Made by a program: the position numbers and the translations under genes. DNA of 64,000 nt from Pirellulaceae bacterium (lineage in GTDB: Bacteria; Planctomycetota; Planctomycetia; Pirellulales; Pirellulaceae): NCBI GenBank assembly GCA_019636385.1, contig JAHBXT010000001.1, positions 1,488,001 through 1,552,000 on the forward strand. The letters are read 5' to 3'. Positions 55,942 through 64,000 of the stretch are shown here, piece after piece. The notes beneath the pieces were generated by a model, which saw nothing but the letters and a program-made list of their open reading frames with translations, ran no database searches and was not told the DNA's origin. Each line of letters begins with the position of its first letter. The first letter of the stretch is position 1.

Positions 55942-55976
55942 CTAAACGCTCCAAAACGAAACAAGGGTTTTCAAAA

Positions 55977-57131
55977 CTAAACAGCTTTAAGGCTCGCTGC
56001 GACTTCTGCTCGCAGCGCTTTCAGTGCCGGTGGTAACGCACCAACGACACCCAATAGCAGTCCGACACTGCAACCAATTAAAATTGCTACACCGTCGATG
56101 CGTAACGTAAATGCACCCATAGTGAACCTCACGGCCAATCCATTCAGCAAGCTCAATGCGATTACCCCAGAAAACAGCGATCCAGCCGCGGATAGTAGCA
56201 CACCTTCTTGGATCAGACTGATCAGGATGGCGCGTCGGCGATAACCCATCGCCTGCAACGTCGCAATCTCCCTGACACGGCCCGCGACCGCTCCGTACAT
56301 CATGTTCAGTCCAGCGAATATCCCCGCACTGGACACCAGCACTACTACCAGCCACGCCAACAAACGAACGGGCTTATAATGTTGTTGTAACGTTGCGTAA
56401 TACTCTGTTTCCGCTATCGCCCGAAGCTCGAGGTCTGTGCGTTCCTTGCAAAACAACTCAACTTCAGCGGGGGAACTGCCCGGCACAAAGAGCAACGCGA
56501 CCAAACTAATGTCTTGCCGCTTTGATGCAGTTTGAAAATCTGACAACCTGCACCAAATCTCAGATTCATATGCAGCACCCCCGGCGGCGAATCTTCCACT
56601 GACGTTCCACGAACGTCCCTCGAATTCAATACTCTTTCCGATGGCGATTTCATCTTCGCTGCTTCCTAGCTTTGCGGCCGCCAATCGCCCTACCATCACC
56701 TCGCCGTCACCTGGCCAAGTACCATCGATCAACTGAACTGTTCGTCGAACCAGTGGCGCGGCGAGAGTTACCCCCCGCACCAATCCCAATCCGCCTTCAT
56801 TGTTTTCGCTTTTAACTCGTGTGCCTGCGTATAACTCCGGCGACGCATGGTTGAGCCCAAATCGCTTGACCGTTCCATCTACACTGGCAGTCAATAAGGA
56901 TGGTGTCCGGGCGGGGATTGATGAATTCTCAATGTTCTCCTCCGAGTTCACCGAGTAAACCAATACGACGTTTTCGTCGCCGCTTGCGGTCAACGACTGT
57001 TCAAGTCCACGAATGAACCCAACCACAACAAACACCAACATAACGACAGTGGCCAGTGCCATCATCGTTAATGCAGTGCGCACGGGTCGCCTGGCCAGAT
57101 TGCGAACACTGTATTCCCAGGGAAGCAGCAT
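55977..57131 (-). CDS. ABC transporter permease, FtsX/MacB family (first copy)
   Basis: The 384-residue protein has an N-terminal helix ([19 protein letters not shown]), a periplasmic domain and three C-terminal helices ([55 protein letters not shown]). It is clearly related to the permease at 52032, so the exporter may be a heterodimer. It heads the operon, 35 bases before the lipoprotein gene. The substrate is unknown. Confidence 0.9.
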   Translation of the reverse strand: MLLPWEYSVRNLARRPVRTALTMMALATVVMLVFVVVGFIRGLEQSLTASGDENVVLVYSVNSEENIENSSIPARTPSLLTASVDGTVKRFGLNHASPELYAGTRVKSENNEGGLGLVRGVTLAAPLVRRTVQLIDGTWPGDGEVMVGRLAAAKLGSSEDEIAIGKSIEFEGRSWNVSGRFAAGGAAYESEIWCRLSDFQTASKRQDISLVALLFVPGSSPAEVELFCKERTDLELRAIAETEYYATLQQHYKPVRLLAWLVVVLVSSAGIFAGLNMMYGAVAGRVREIATLQAMGYRRRAILISLIQEGVLLSAAGSLFSGVIALSLLNGLAVRFTMGAFTLRIDGVAILIGCSVGLLLGVVGALPPALKALRAEVAASLKAV

Positions 57132-57261
57132 GAAGGGGGTCTTACTTAGGCTGGATCATCACGCTGCGAAAAGTTTTACGCAGCACCGAATCTCAACAAG
57201 TGAATCTGAATCGTTGTCCTACCGAACAACACTTAGAAGAAACGCAAAGGCGTTGGCTGGC

Positions 57262-57657
57262 TCAGATCTGCCAAGATTGAAGCGCTACACGCGCATCGCT
57301 ACCCGTGAATGCACCCGTCACGACGATTCTCGAATGCCCATCAGCGAAAAACGAACTGACGGGGCTTCGTAATTCGATGTGTATCCGATGAAACCAGCAT
57401 ATCCCATCGGAAGATTGCGGCAGCTCAACCGGACTGGCGACAATCGCCCCCTCGCAAATGCAATTCTTGCACTCACAATCGCTATCATGCGGCTCGGGGG
57501 CAGCAGGGATCTCTGTTTCTACGCAGTCAGAGCAACATTCGCACGTCGCGCACGCGCTTTCGACGCTGGAAGCTGGGAGCGGTTGGCAACCCAAACAACT
57601 GAGCGGACAGGTCAACAAGTTGACGATTAGGAGTAGTGCTACTAGAGGGGATCTCAT
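57262..57657 (-). CDS. Exported Cys-rich protein of unknown function
   Basis: ATG 57657 opens a signal peptide (PLVALLLIVNLLTCPLSCLG). The mature part holds ACATCECCSDC and DSDCECKNCICEG, eleven Cys in about 40 residues. AAAGGA sits immediately before the ATG with no spacer, so the true start is uncertain. It lies 130 bases before the ABC operon on the same strand. Similar small proteins often accompany Czc genes in planctomycetes. Confidence 0.7.
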   Translation of the reverse strand: MRSPLVALLLIVNLLTCPLSCLGCQPLPASSVESACATCECCSDCVETEIPAAPEPHDSDCECKNCICEGAIVASPVELPQSSDGICWFHRIHIELRSPVSSFFADGHSRIVVTGAFTGSDARVALQSWQI

Positions 57658-57756
57658 TCCTTTAAGAATAGCTCTTGGACGCCCTCGAGGCAATGTCAGC
57701 CACCGAACCGCACGGGTTTTTGGCTTTTTGATGCCCCAGGAGCAACGTAAATAGAT

Positions 57757-57780
57757 ATTGGCGGGTGACCGACCGCCAAT
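57757..57780. promoter_or_regulatory. Inverted repeat between divergent Cys-rich genes
   Basis: ATTGGCGG (57757-57764) and CCGCCAAT (57773-57780) flank GTGACCGA. It lies within the 246-base divergent region between 57657 and 57904. It could be an operator controlling both genes; this is inference. Confidence 0.35.
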
Positions 57781-57903
57781 GAATCACTGCTTCATTCGGG
57801 GGATTCGGACTTTTCGTTAAAGGTGCCCCAATCGTTGAGTCGATACCAAAGAGGAAGTCCCAGATCGGTTTTCGTTTCCACAGCTTCTGCCCTGGATTGC
57901 CCA

Positions 57904-58350
57904 ATGCTTCGCACTCCGTTAACACGATTCGCTCAATGCGCCGTGTTTGTGGCTGCGAGCATATCCGCCTTGATCCCTCCCTCGTCGCTGGCTTGTACGC
58001 ACTGCCTGCTGCAGGATGTGATTGAAATCGCCGGTTACCACTCTGATTGCGAACATGATCAAGAAGAGCATTCGTGCGAAGCTCCTTGCTCCGAATCGCA
58101 TGACTCCGACTCTCCGGGCCATCATCCGGACGACGATCACCATTCGCACCGCGATTGTCCGTGCTGCATCGGTGGTTTTGAAAACGCATTATTGCTTTCT
58201 GGTTCAGTTAATCGACTAGCCGATATTGCGACGGTCACTCCAGCGTGGTCAGGGTTTGAGTATCAGCAGCGTTCGATGAAGCAATTTCAGCACCTTTATC
58301 CCGACAAGTCGACTCGGTCTACCTCTTTGCCAAACGTGCTGCGCATTTGA
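57904..58350 (+). CDS. Exported His/Cys-rich protein
   Basis: ATG 57904 begins a signal peptide (AVFVAASISALIPPSSLAC). The mature part contains CTHCLLQD, CEHDQEEHSCEAPC and a stretch of Asp and His (GHHPDDDHHSHRDCPCC). The remaining C-terminal region is ordinary. Such His/Cys stretches bind zinc, nickel or copper. It directly precedes the CzcC-like gene and may be co-transcribed. Confidence 0.7.
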   Translation: MLRTPLTRFAQCAVFVAASISALIPPSSLACTHCLLQDVIEIAGYHSDCEHDQEEHSCEAPCSESHDSDSPGHHPDDDHHSHRDCPCCIGGFENALLLSGSVNRLADIATVTPAWSGFEYQQRSMKQFQHLYPDKSTRSTSLPNVLRI

Positions 58351-58467
58351 ACCGAGCTTGACGTTAACCATCGCCAATTCTTTTTTGTTCGGATCACTAC
58401 TGGCACTCGATATCTTTACTCGAGAAAGCCCTTTGCTACTCAGTGCGCTTGCTTCGGAGGGAGCTCC

Positions 58468-59994
58468 ATGAAAATGAACATTGCACAATGGATCGTCTGC
58501 TCAGCCGCTTGTATGGCGGTTGGCTGCAGTGGACTGGAGCGACACATCCGTCCAAGCGAGCAAGCAACGGTCTATGCATCCCCAAGTTTGCAAAGCGACG
58601 CTGTTAGCCAAAGCAAGACTGGCATCAATACACCGTTGGACGAAGACTACGCATTGCGAACTCAACCGGTTTCGCAAGCCGCGTATGCTCATCAGTCGTC
58701 TCAAGCTGCCGGTGTAGTCGAACCCGCGTCCGTTGACGTTGTCATGGTCGATCCAGTGGCCTCGCCTGAAGCCATGGCAGACGGCGCGACGCTCGAAGAA
58801 CTTCTGTCGCTTGCGTTCGCTAACAATCCCGCCATTAAAGAACTGGCCGCGACGACTCAGATCGCAGCAGGTTATCGCACACAAGTTGGTCTGTACGCCA
58901 ATCCGATGCTAGGCTACCAGGGCCAACAGTTGGCTGGCGCTGGGACAGATCAGCACCTACTATTCGTTCAACAGCAGATCATTACCGGCGATAAGCGTGC
59001 ACTGAATCGTGCTGTACTTAATGAGGCCGTACGAGCTCAAGTGCAAGAACTAGAAGCGCAGAAGTTTCGAGTTGCGACAGACATCAAGATCGCCTATTAC
59101 GACAGCCTTCGAATTCAAGAACAACTCGCATCGATCGATCAGTTTTTTGAATTGCTGAAGCAAGGGGTGAATGCGGCTGAGAAACGTATGCAAGCAGGCG
59201 AAGGCTCCAGGATCGACCTTTTACAGACTCAGGTTCAAATCAAGCAACTGGAACTTGATCGCAGACAGCTCTCGGCCTCGCTGTCGGCCCGACTGCGGGA
59301 GATCGTTGCTCTAGCTGGCATGCCGAACATGCAGCTACAGGCGGTCGCGGGAGAACTGCCAAAGCTTCCAGCGAGCCAAGACTGGAAAGCAATTGAAGAC
59401 GAACTTGTTGCCACTAGTCCCGAGTACGCTGCCGCACAAGCTCGAATTCATCAAGCCAGTGCAGCGATCCGACGTCAAGAATCTCAGCCCTTACCAAATC
59501 TAAGCGTCCAGTTCGGAGCAGGCGTCGATAACAGCACCGACTCGGGCATGATGAATGTGCAGGTTGGTGCGCCAATTCCAGTTTTCAACAAGAACCAAGG
59601 CAACATCGCTGCGGCTCGCGCTGAGTACTGTCGAGCGGTGCAAGAAGCACAGCGCATCGACAACGCGATTCGTGCGCGGCTCGCGATTGCTTCTGGGGAC
59701 TACGCTCGAGCAGCCGAGGCCGTCGACATGTACTTAAGCGAACTTTTGCCCGCTGCCCAAGAAACATTGGATCTAGCCGAGGGCGCGTACCGAGCCGGTG
59801 AACAGGATTTCATCCAGCTACTGGTTACGCGACGAACGTACTTTGACACGAACCTTGCCTACATCGCAGCTCGTGCCCAACTGGCCACGGCGCAGGCACA
59901 AATCGATGGTTATCTGCTGACCGGGGCGCTCAATGCTGTCATTAATAACAGCGGAGACGACTCGCTTCGGGGACTAACCCTTGACCAGGAATAA
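58468..59994 (+). CDS. czcC: Outer-membrane efflux channel, CzcC/CusC (TolC) family
   Basis: The 508-residue protein has a lipobox-like signal end (CMAVGCSG), so it is probably a lipoprotein. Two TolC-type repeat halves are visible, each with helical hairpins (LEELLSLAFANNPAIKEL and AAQARIHQASAAIRRQE). The N-terminal linker of about 90 residues is longer than usual. AGGGAG lies 6 bases upstream. It is followed by a His-rich gene, the adaptor and the pump, making a CzcCBA order. No other outer-membrane channel gene is in the window, so it may serve the CusA operon too. Confidence 0.92.
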   Translation: MKMNIAQWIVCSAACMAVGCSGLERHIRPSEQATVYASPSLQSDAVSQSKTGINTPLDEDYALRTQPVSQAAYAHQSSQAAGVVEPASVDVVMVDPVASPEAMADGATLEELLSLAFANNPAIKELAATTQIAAGYRTQVGLYANPMLGYQGQQLAGAGTDQHLLFVQQQIITGDKRALNRAVLNEAVRAQVQELEAQKFRVATDIKIAYYDSLRIQEQLASIDQFFELLKQGVNAAEKRMQAGEGSRIDLLQTQVQIKQLELDRRQLSASLSARLREIVALAGMPNMQLQAVAGELPKLPASQDWKAIEDELVATSPEYAAAQARIHQASAAIRRQESQPLPNLSVQFGAGVDNSTDSGMMNVQVGAPIPVFNKNQGNIAAARAEYCRAVQEAQRIDNAIRARLAIASGDYARAAEAVDMYLSELLPAAQETLDLAEGAYRAGEQDFIQLLVTRRTYFDTNLAYIAARAQLATAQAQIDGYLLTGALNAVINNSGDDSLRGLTLDQE

Positions 59995-60073
59995 GCGTCT
60001 CTGATTCGATCGCAGCTCAGAATGAACTAGTTACCTAACCGTCGTTGCGGTATCATTAAAAGGTCCGCGTGCC

Positions 60074-60580
60074 ATGAACTTCAATCCCGTAATTCGTAAA
60101 AGTTGGCTCGTAATGTTCTTTGCCATTCGCCTTTTGACACTGGTTGCCTTCACCGCTCACGCGGTGCTCGGTTGCTGTTTGTCTCATGGCAGCTGCATGC
60201 AAGAACAAGCCGCCATCTTAACGGGGCATGGCTGCGACCACGATGGACATGCGTGCGATTCACATGGACACGATGATGAACACGCATCGAACGGTCACGA
60301 GATAGCCACAGCGTCGATTGCCGAGAATGGCGTTGATACTTGCCCGTTGGAAGGACACGGCCACTCCAATCATTGTGATGACGGCCAGTGCGTATTTGGA
60401 ATCGCCGAAGCTCCGACTAGTTTTTCAGACCTCCAGTCCATCGCCAATCCAGTTTGGATCAATGCGTCCGTTGACTTTTGGCAAGTTGCATCCCGCGCTG
60501 CTGACTTCGTTGGCAGTTGGCTGGATGGTCCGCCAAAGGCACCTCTTAATCGCGCCGTACACCAAGTGTGGCTAATTTGA
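60074..60580 (+). CDS. Exported His/Cys-rich protein between czcC and czcB
   Basis: A signal segment (LVMFFAIRLLTLVAFTAHA) precedes CCLSHGSC, then a His-rich part (GHGCDHDGHACDSHGHDDEH) and CPLEGHGHSNHCDDGQC. The C-terminus is ordinary (SWLDGPPKAPLN). It has a similar build to the protein at 57904, and both flank czcC. A periplasmic metal-buffering role is inferred. Confidence 0.7.
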   Translation: MNFNPVIRKSWLVMFFAIRLLTLVAFTAHAVLGCCLSHGSCMQEQAAILTGHGCDHDGHACDSHGHDDEHASNGHEIATASIAENGVDTCPLEGHGHSNHCDDGQCVFGIAEAPTSFSDLQSIANPVWINASVDFWQVASRAADFVGSWLDGPPKAPLNRAVHQVWLI

Positions 60581-60846
60581 TAGGGCATTCGCACGTCCGA
60601 GCAACAACTCTTGTTTTTGCTGGTCGTTTCTTCAGCCCACAAACGTAGTTGAATTCCTGCTTCGCAAGAGCAATCAGCTGTTTGCTGCGCGTAACTCTGC
60701 GTTACTCGTAGCCCAGGTTCTTGCATTGCTGGACTGAAACAACTGCCTGCCGCAGATCAATGTGCATGCTCATCTCCACGCACATTCTAGATCGAGTGGC
60801 CGCGCGCTATCACCTTCGAAATGGATTTTCAATTGTCGAGTTTACT

Positions 60847-62364
60847 ATGAAAAAGCTCTCACTTCAGGCGATGTTCAGCAACCCATGGATTAGATGGGGC
60901 GTTGGATTGTCATTGGTTGCCGTCGCTGTATTTTTCTATCCCAAGTGGTGGCCAGCCTTAAACGGCTGGATCGACGGAACGGTTGCTGCTCGCAAGGAAT
61001 CCATGCGCGAGGCAGGCGAAGGGGATGCCCATTCAGACGAAGAGCACGACCATGCTCATGAAGAAGATGGACACGACCACGCAGGACATGACGAGAGCAG
61101 CTCGCTCGAGCTGACTCCCCAATCGCTTAAGAACCTTGGCCTAACGCCTGAGTACCTTCGGCCAATTGAGCTTTCAAACTTCTATCGTACCGTCACCGTT
61201 CCAGCGATCGTTGTCGCGAAGCCGGGCCGAACCGACATCAAGGTCTCTTCGCCCATGATCGGCATTGTGCAACATGTACACGCCGTGAGCGGCGAGGCAG
61301 TCGTACCGGGGGATATGCTTTTTGAAGTTCGTCTGACGTATGAAGATCTCGTCGACACGCAGACGCAGTTGCTTAAGAACTTGGCTGACGTTGCTGTGGA
61401 AGAACGCGAGATCACGCGGCTTGAAGAAGTGACTCGCTCCGGTGCAGTCGCCAGTAAGATCTTGCTGGAACGGCAGTACGCTCTTCAAAAACTGCAAAGC
61501 TCAATTGCCGCCCAACGAGCTGCACTGAAACTGCATGGGCTGAGCGACGAGCAAATCGACACGATTGTTCGCGAACAACGCTTGCTGCGCGATCTCACCA
61601 TTGTCGCTCCGGAAATCGACAATCATTCACATGATGAAAATAATCTGCGATTGAGCGATCGCCGATTTCGAGCAGCCTCCTTTCAGCCTCAGAATCAACC
61701 GCCGGCAGTTCACGAGCCAGAGCCGTTGATCTTGGAACGATTGAGCGCTTCAAAGGGGCAAGGTGTACAAGCCGGCGAGATGCTCTGCACGCTTTCCGAC
61801 TATTCGTCTCTCTACATCGAGGGCAAGGCGTTTGAACAGGATGCCCCAGCGATCGCCGAAGTTGCGGCTAAGGGCTGGCCAATCGAGGCGATCATTCCAG
61901 GAGTGTCGGGCCAAGAAACCTTAGCCGACCTTAAGTTAGCATTCGTTGCGAACGCCGTTGATGCGCAGTCGCGAACGCTGTCTTTCTTCGTCAATTTGCC
62001 AAACAGAATTCTTCGCGATGAAACCACAAACGAGGGACAAAGATTTGTCACTTGGAAGTATCGCGTAGGTCAGCGGCTTGAAGTTCGCGTCCCCGTTGAG
62101 GCTTGGGAAAAGCAGATTGTTCTTCCAGTGGATGCGGCTGTGAAAGACGGAGCGGATTGGTTTGTGTTTCAACAGAATGGGGATCACTTTGATCGTGTCG
62201 CCGTACATGTGAAGTATCGAGACCAGAAATATGTTGTGATCGAGAGTGACGGAGCAATCTTTCCAGGCGACGTGGTTGCACTGCGTTCTGCGCATCAGAT
62301 GCAGATGGCCATCAAAAACAAGTCCGGTGCAGGTGCAGACCCGCACGCAGGCCATAACCACTAA
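60847..62364 (+). CDS. czcB: RND membrane fusion protein, CzcB family
   Basis: ATG 60847 begins MKKLSLQAMF and a membrane segment (WGVGLSLVAVAVFFYPKWW). A His-rich insert follows (HDHAHEEDGHDHAGHD). The adaptor domains include SSPMIGIVQHVHAVSGEAVV and, at the far side, LSASKGQGVQAGEMLC. The hairpin is short (QTQLLKNLADVAVEEREITR). The protein ends with HAGHNH. Length (505 aa) is normal. The pump gene starts 17 bases later. It is a single-module adaptor, unlike the double one at 40248. Confidence 0.93.
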   Translation: MKKLSLQAMFSNPWIRWGVGLSLVAVAVFFYPKWWPALNGWIDGTVAARKESMREAGEGDAHSDEEHDHAHEEDGHDHAGHDESSSLELTPQSLKNLGLTPEYLRPIELSNFYRTVTVPAIVVAKPGRTDIKVSSPMIGIVQHVHAVSGEAVVPGDMLFEVRLTYEDLVDTQTQLLKNLADVAVEEREITRLEEVTRSGAVASKILLERQYALQKLQSSIAAQRAALKLHGLSDEQIDTIVREQRLLRDLTIVAPEIDNHSHDENNLRLSDRRFRAASFQPQNQPPAVHEPEPLILERLSASKGQGVQAGEMLCTLSDYSSLYIEGKAFEQDAPAIAEVAAKGWPIEAIIPGVSGQETLADLKLAFVANAVDAQSRTLSFFVNLPNRILRDETTNEGQRFVTWKYRVGQRLEVRVPVEAWEKQIVLPVDAAVKDGADWFVFQQNGDHFDRVAVHVKYRDQKYVVIESDGAIFPGDVVALRSAHQMQMAIKNKSGAGADPHAGHNH

Positions 62365-62381
62365 GCACGGAGCACTCTCGA

Positions 62382-64000
62382 ATGTTAAATGCATTAATCA
62401 AGTTCGCGCTCCATCAGCGCTTGCTAGTCATTGCCATCGCACTTGGATTGATCGGAATCGGCACCTGGCAGATTTTCCAGATGCCTATCGATGTATTCCC
62501 TGATCTAAATCGTCCTCGTGTCGTGATCATGACCGAAGCGCCAGGAATGGCCCCGGAAGAAGTCGAAACGTTGATCACGTTTCCCATCGAAACCACGATC
62601 AACGGTGCCAACGGCGTGGAAGCAGTCCGAAGCTCCTCTGGCGTAGGCATTTCCGTCATCTACGTCGAATTCGCCTATGGCACAGACGTTTATACAGACC
62701 GGCAGATCGTGGCTGAACGAATGCAGTTGGTACAAGATCGCTTGCCCGCGGGCATACAGCCACAACTCGCACCGATCTCGTCCATCATGGGACAGATCCT
62801 GATGCTGGGAATGTGGACAGACAATCCGGATGTCACCCCCATGGAATTGCGAACGGAAGCAGATTGGGTCGTCCGCCAACGCCTGCTTACGATTCCAGGA
62901 GTTTCGCAGGTTTTTACCATGGGCGGCGAGCGCAAGCAGTTTCAAGTTCGTGTTAATCCCGATGCAATGACGCGTTACGGTGTCACGCTCGAACAAGTCG
63001 AAACTGCGGTTAGCAAGAGCAACGAAAACGGGACCGGAGGATATCTTGACCAACAAGGCCCCAGTGAATTTCTGGTTCGCAGCCTTGGACGAATTCAATC
63101 TGTCGGCGACCTGCAGGATATACCTATCACGATCCGCGATGGCCGGCCGGTGCTACTGTCGCAAGTCGCTGAGATTCATGAGGGCGCGCAAGTCAAACGC
63201 GGTGACAGTTCGGCGTTCGTACGAAAAGCTGAAGGCGAATCGGCGTTCTCCGGTGGTCCAGCTGTCGTTCTAACTGTTAACAAGCAGCCCGGCGCGGATA
63301 CGAGAGCCGTTACCGATTCCATCATGGAGGCTCTTGCGGAGCTAAAACCATCGCTCTCACCGGGAGTCCGGATTGAAGCGACGTACTCGCAAAAGTCATT
63401 CATTGATCGTGCGATTAAAAATGTCGAAGAAGCACTTCGAGATGGTGTGATCCTCGTGGTCATCATCCTGTTCTTGTTCTTGATGAATGTACGCACGACC
63501 TTTATCACGCTGACTGCAATACCACTATCGCTGGTGATGACGGCATTGATTTTTGCTGTGTTTGGGCTCTCCATCAATACGATGACGCTCGGCGGCATTG
63601 CTGTGGCGATGGGCGAGTTGGTTGACGATGCGATTGTTGATGTCGAGAACATTTTTCGACGGTTGAAAGAGAATCGTTCGGCCGCGAACCCACTTCATCC
63701 ACTGTTAGTCGTCTACCGAGCGAGTGCAGAGGTTCGTCGATCGATCGTCTTCAGCACGATGATCGTTATTCTCGTGTTCCTGCCTCTGTTTGCACTTGGT
63801 GGCATGGAAGGCAAACTGTTTGCTCCGCTGGGCGTGGCATACATCGTATCGATCCTGGCATCCTTGTTGGTGTCGCTGACGGTGACTCCGGTGCTGTCCT
63901 ATTGGCTACTGGGGAGCATCAGCAGCAAGGGCCACGAGAAGGATGGTTTTGTACTGCGAGGTGTGAAGTGGATTGGAGAACGTGTCATCCGTTTCAGTCT
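62382..64000 (+). CDS. czcA: Heavy-metal RND efflux pump, CzcA/CusA family (3' end beyond window)
   Basis: The open frame begins MLNALIKFALHQRLLVIA and reaches the right edge with about 539 codons. The N-terminal block MPIDVFPDLNRPRVVIMTEA is nearly the same as in the CusA-type pump at 36808, so the two are close paralogues. The first periplasmic loop, the helix GELVDDAIVDVENI and the following EVRRSIVFSTMIV are present. GGAG lies 10 bases upstream. Metal preference is not readable, but the His-rich partners would fit zinc, cobalt, nickel or copper. Confidence 0.93.
   Translation, partial: MLNALIKFALHQRLLVIAIALGLIGIGTWQIFQMPIDVFPDLNRPRVVIMTEAPGMAPEEVETLITFPIETTINGANGVEAVRSSSGVGISVIYVEFAYGTDVYTDRQIVAERMQLVQDRLPAGIQPQLAPISSIMGQILMLGMWTDNPDVTPMELRTEADWVVRQRLLTIPGVSQVFTMGGERKQFQVRVNPDAMTRYGVTLEQVETAVSKSNENGTGGYLDQQGPSEFLVRSLGRIQSVGDLQDIPITIRDGRPVLLSQVAEIHEGAQVKRGDSSAFVRKAEGESAFSGGPAVVLTVNKQPGADTRAVTDSIMEALAELKPSLSPGVRIEATYSQKSFIDRAIKNVEEALRDGVILVVIILFLFLMNVRTTFITLTAIPLSLVMTALIFAVFGLSINTMTLGGIAVAMGELVDDAIVDVENIFRRLKENRSAANPLHPLLVVYRASAEVRRSIVFSTMIVILVFLPLFALGGMEGKLFAPLGVAYIVSILASLLVSLTVTPVLSYWLLGSISSKGHEKDGFVLRGVKWIGERVIRFS

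Overview
The window looks like chromosomal DNA of a planctomycete, most likely of the order Pirellulales. This is inferred from a paired DUF1549/DUF1553 cytochrome protein and DUF1501 protein, secreted PQQ-type beta-propellers, a cupredoxin of planctomycete type, and many small exported Cys-rich proteins next to metal pumps. No 16S rRNA gene is present, so the assignment is not firmer than that.

Positions 1 to about 28.75 kb are a core-like segment. It opens with a cut-off membrane protein (-), then scpB, a very acidic protein, a HemX/CcsA-like gene and hemA (+). Facing hemA is the translation block read leftwards: tRNA-Thr(TGT), tRNA-Tyr, tRNA-Gly, tRNA-Thr(GGT), tuf, tRNA-Trp, secE, nusG, rplK, rplA, rplJ, rplL, closed by a clear terminator and not followed by rpoBC. 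From 11 to 28.75 kb come planctomycete-style secreted or membrane genes: a propeller-like protein, a lipoprotein, an M50-like membrane protease, the DUF1549/1553 plus DUF1501 pair, a cupredoxin, a haloalkane-dehalogenase-like hydrolase coupled to a CitG-like gene, an lgt carrying a PDZ-like insert, a small methyltransferase, two large PQQ-propeller proteins and a PhyH dioxygenase.

Positions 28.75 to 35.7 kb look like an insertion zone. It holds two neighbouring genes of a serine-recombinase module, each broken by an in-frame stop at a probable former Gln codon. Next are a single reading frame that joins a C39-like cysteine-peptidase domain to an acyl-CoA dehydrogenase behind a signal peptide, a sigma-region-4-only protein, a MORC/GHKL ATPase, and about 0.9 kb of gene-free DNA rich in palindromes.

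Positions 35.7 to 64 kb form a heavy-metal (probably copper and other soft metals) resistance island. An ECF sigma factor and an anti-sigma factor with a Cys-rich outer domain head an operon encoding two TRASH-like Cys proteins, a double-length (tandem) RND adaptor, a CusA-type pump and a BNR-repeat protein. Beside it are CopZ, CopA, an exported Csp copper-storage protein, an exported metallothionein-like protein, a GNAT enzyme, a five-gene MacB-like ABC export system with a distinctive lipoprotein, and a CzcC-CzcB-CzcA set whose pump runs off the right edge. At least five small exported Cys- or His-rich proteins lie between these genes. Together they suggest envelope-based metal handling: cytoplasmic export by CopA, chelation by CopZ, Csp and the small Cys proteins, and removal across the outer membrane by two RND systems, with the ECF/anti-sigma pair as the likely sensor for one of them.
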